This document shows, one piece after another, positions 62,539 to 64,000 of a stretch of DNA of 64,000 nucleotides. Positions within the stretch are counted from its first letter, which is position 1. Every line of letters begins with the position of its first letter. Source of the DNA: Alphaproteobacteria bacterium (GTDB taxonomy: Bacteria; Pseudomonadota; Alphaproteobacteria; GCA-2731375); contig JAJFGG010000152.1 of NCBI GenBank assembly GCA_021776235.1, positions 1 to 64,000 of the forward strand, written 5' to 3'. The position numbers and the translations under genes were made by a program. The notes beneath the pieces were generated by a model. That model was not told the origin of the DNA and did no database searches. It saw nothing but the letters and a program-made list of their open reading frames with translations.

Positions 62539-63198
62539 GTGTCGGAGCAAACGGATTTGAGCATGGAAGACACACATTACCGCTATGACGAAGCCATGCG
62601 GGCCCGCATCGCCGCCAACCTCGGTGGTTTCGCGCGGACCCCGGCCTCGGCCGAGGGCCTGAAGCATGCCGCGGTGGCGATTACCCTGGTCTGCGACAGC
62701 AACGGCGAGGGCGCCTACGTGCTGACACGGCGCACGCCGCGCCTGAACAGCCATGCGGGGCAGTTTGCCTTGCCCGGCGGGCGCATCGACGCGGGCGAGA
62801 CGCCCATCGAAGGGGCGCTGCGGGAATTGCGCGAGGAAGTGGACCTGCACCTGGAGGCAGACGCCGTCCTGGGCCTGCTGGACGACTACCGGACCCAATC
62901 CGGCTATCTGATTACGCCGATCGTGGTCTGGGGCGGCGCAGATGCCAAGATGGTGGCCAACCCGCACGAAGTGGCGCGCATTCACCGGATCACGTTTCGC
63001 GAGCTGAACCGGCCGGATTCACCTGAATTTGTTGACATCCCGGAAAGCGAACGACCGGTGATCCGCCTGCTGATGGGCGATGACGACGCGCTGCATGCCC
63101 CCTCGGCGGCCATGGTCTATCAGTTTCGCGAGGTTGGCCTGTATGGCCGTCAGACCCGGGTCGCGCACCTGGGTGAACCGGTATGGGCCTGGCGCTAG
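62539..63198 (+). CDS. NUDIX hydrolase, CoA-pyrophosphatase type
   Basis: The protein has 219 residues from GTG 62539 after AGGGGAA; ATG 62563 is an alternative start. The Nudix box reads GRIDAGETPIEGALRELREEVDL, matching Gx5Ex7REUxEExGU except for Asp at the last Gly. The upstream LTRRTPRLNSHAGQFALPGG fits the CoA-diphosphatase (NudL-like) signature of this family. It probably cleaves CoA or other nucleoside diphosphates. Confidence 0.9.
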   Translation: MSEQTDLSMEDTHYRYDEAMRARIAANLGGFARTPASAEGLKHAAVAITLVCDSNGEGAYVLTRRTPRLNSHAGQFALPGGRIDAGETPIEGALRELREEVDLHLEADAVLGLLDDYRTQSGYLITPIVVWGGADAKMVANPHEVARIHRITFRELNRPDSPEFVDIPESERPVIRLLMGDDDALHAPSAAMVYQFREVGLYGRQTRVAHLGEPVWAWR

Positions 63199-63265
63199 TT
63201 TGATAATCTCGGTTCCGGGTGATTTCCGTTCCCGTCTTTTTGTTGAGATCAGGGGAGAAGAATTG

Positions 63266-64000
63266 ATGTCCTCGCTATCGCGTTTCATGGGCATGGAAAA
63301 ACCCGACTTTTCACAATTGCCTTGCGTTGTCATGCCGCTGAAATTCCCGGGCTTTATCATGGGCGTGGTCGCTTTTGTCGCCACTCTTCTTGGATCGATT
63401 TTCCTTTTGGACAAGTTTCCCGGGCTGATTCCGAAACCGATTGTCTTGATTTTGCCCGTTATTGCCTTTGTCATCGCGCGCCTTCTAATCCTGCGCCGCG
63501 CGGAGACCGTGACAATGGCTGATGAAGAGGTATTCGCCACCCACAACGGCGTTGAACTTTGGCGGGATCATATCCAGGCGTTCGATGGGGTGCTGTGGCA
63601 GGAGGTGCTTGTTGAAGGCTCGAACAACAAAAATTCATTGCATCAGATTGTCGAACTTCGCCACGCGACAATCAGTGACCGGTCGGTTGAATTGTTGGAT
63701 AGTCAAAGTGTCGACGGTGTTCGAAAGGTATGGGAAGACGCGGCGCGGGCATTGAACCTGCCTGCAATTCGCGAGACCGCCGAGGGCTGGGAGCGCCGAA
63801 ATCCGGACGAATTGGACACCTCGCTGGCCGACCGCGTTCGTACGGGACAGATAGAGGCCAAATTCGATCCGGAATCGCCCTCCGGTATCAGTTGGTCGGG
63901 AAGTGACGGCGAAATTGCTGTCACAATTCGACCCGAGGGCAGGTTTCGATTCATACTCATGGCTTTCGGTGGCTTTGGCCTATGCATTGTGACATTCGTG
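63266..64000 (+). CDS. Membrane protein of unknown function (3' end outside window)
   Basis: ATG 63266 follows AGGGGAG and the frame stays open to the right edge, giving 245 residues. Two transmembrane helices lie at about 28-45 and 53-72 (FIMGVVAFVATLLGSIFLL, PIVLILPVIAFVIARLLIL), then a soluble part of about 150 residues (THNGVELWRDHIQAFDGVLWQEV) and a third hydrophobic segment starting at the edge. The pattern suggests a membrane protein with a cytoplasmic middle domain. I recognise no family. Confidence 0.75.
   Translation, partial: MSSLSRFMGMEKPDFSQLPCVVMPLKFPGFIMGVVAFVATLLGSIFLLDKFPGLIPKPIVLILPVIAFVIARLLILRRAETVTMADEEVFATHNGVELWRDHIQAFDGVLWQEVLVEGSNNKNSLHQIVELRHATISDRSVELLDSQSVDGVRKVWEDAARALNLPAIRETAEGWERRNPDELDTSLADRVRTGQIEAKFDPESPSGISWSGSDGEIAVTIRPEGRFRFILMAFGGFGLCIVTFV

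Noticed and set aside
1-64000. CRISPR array
   Set aside because: No series of regularly spaced direct repeats was seen; the repeats present are single inverted pairs.
1-64000. Prophage or plasmid origin
   Set aside because: No phage structural, integrase or replication genes were seen; the IS481 remnant and GIY-YIG gene are the only clear mobile traces.

Overview
The window looks like part of a GC-rich (about 60% by eye) alphaproteobacterial chromosome, probably a Rhodospirillales-type environmental bacterium. I infer this from the codon and base style, an FbpABC-type iron importer, Urt/Liv-type amide transport, many CoA-transferase, SDR and quinone-oxidoreductase genes, and the rpmI-rplT-pheS-pheT block. 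I cannot name a genus from the sequence alone.

Layout. (1) 0-8.4 kb is an exopolysaccharide and envelope block: the tail of a FecR-like protein, an outer-membrane beta-barrel protein, a Wza-type export protein, a Wzc-type tyrosine kinase with an overlapping small membrane gene, a PPP-family phosphatase, and a complete FecR-domain protein whose C-terminal tail resembles the truncated one at the left edge. (2) 8.7-13.2 kb is an iron(III) import operon (binding protein, fused permease, ATPase) behind a Fur-box-like site, with a hemerythrin-like gene downstream. (3) 13.6-17.4 kb encodes an asymmetric heterodimeric ABC exporter. (4) 17.6-29.0 kb is a nitrogen-acquisition block: isochorismatase-type hydrolase, a five-gene Urt/Liv-type transporter and three paralogous amidases. 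(5) 29.4-39.0 kb is an accessory metabolic cluster: SDR, DUF169, two CaiB-type CoA-transferases, O-methyltransferase, epimerase, HCCA-isomerase-like protein, LLM oxidoreductase and a selenoprotein of the glycine/D-proline reductase B family. (6) 39.2-49.3 kb is a mosaic, partly decayed stretch: patatin, gene remnants, IS481 debris, allantoinase, a SerA ACT-domain fragment, a two-gene signalling pair, a GIY-YIG nuclease and tRNA-Ser. (7) 49.4-64 kb is mostly housekeeping (lepA, pheST, rplT, rpmI) with a vapBC module, a second selenoprotein (UGSC family) overlapping a thioredoxin-like gene, and assorted hydrolases and oxidoreductases.

The main discovery is a pair of selenocysteine genes that simple ORF calling splits in two. 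At 33138-33140 an in-frame TGA joins two halves of a GrdB/PrdB-family protein as U-P-V-C. It is followed at SECIS spacing by a perfect 7-bp stem with a 5-nt loop. At 52720-52722 (minus strand) a TGA joins two halves of a UGSC protein (U-G-S-C-T-S-C-C), also followed by a SECIS-like hairpin with a 2-nt bulge. The second gene overlaps by 4 bp a protein with an N-terminal CPTC thioredoxin-like domain, so it may be a Sec-dependent redox pair. No selA, selB, selC or selD gene is visible here, so the organism must encode them elsewhere if these readings are right.

How the genes fit together: the amide transporter, amidases, isochorismatase-type hydrolase and allantoinase point to scavenging of organic nitrogen. 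The iron importer is probably Fur-controlled. The 29-39 kb cluster reads as CoA-linked catabolism of an unidentified substrate with a Sec-dependent reductive step.
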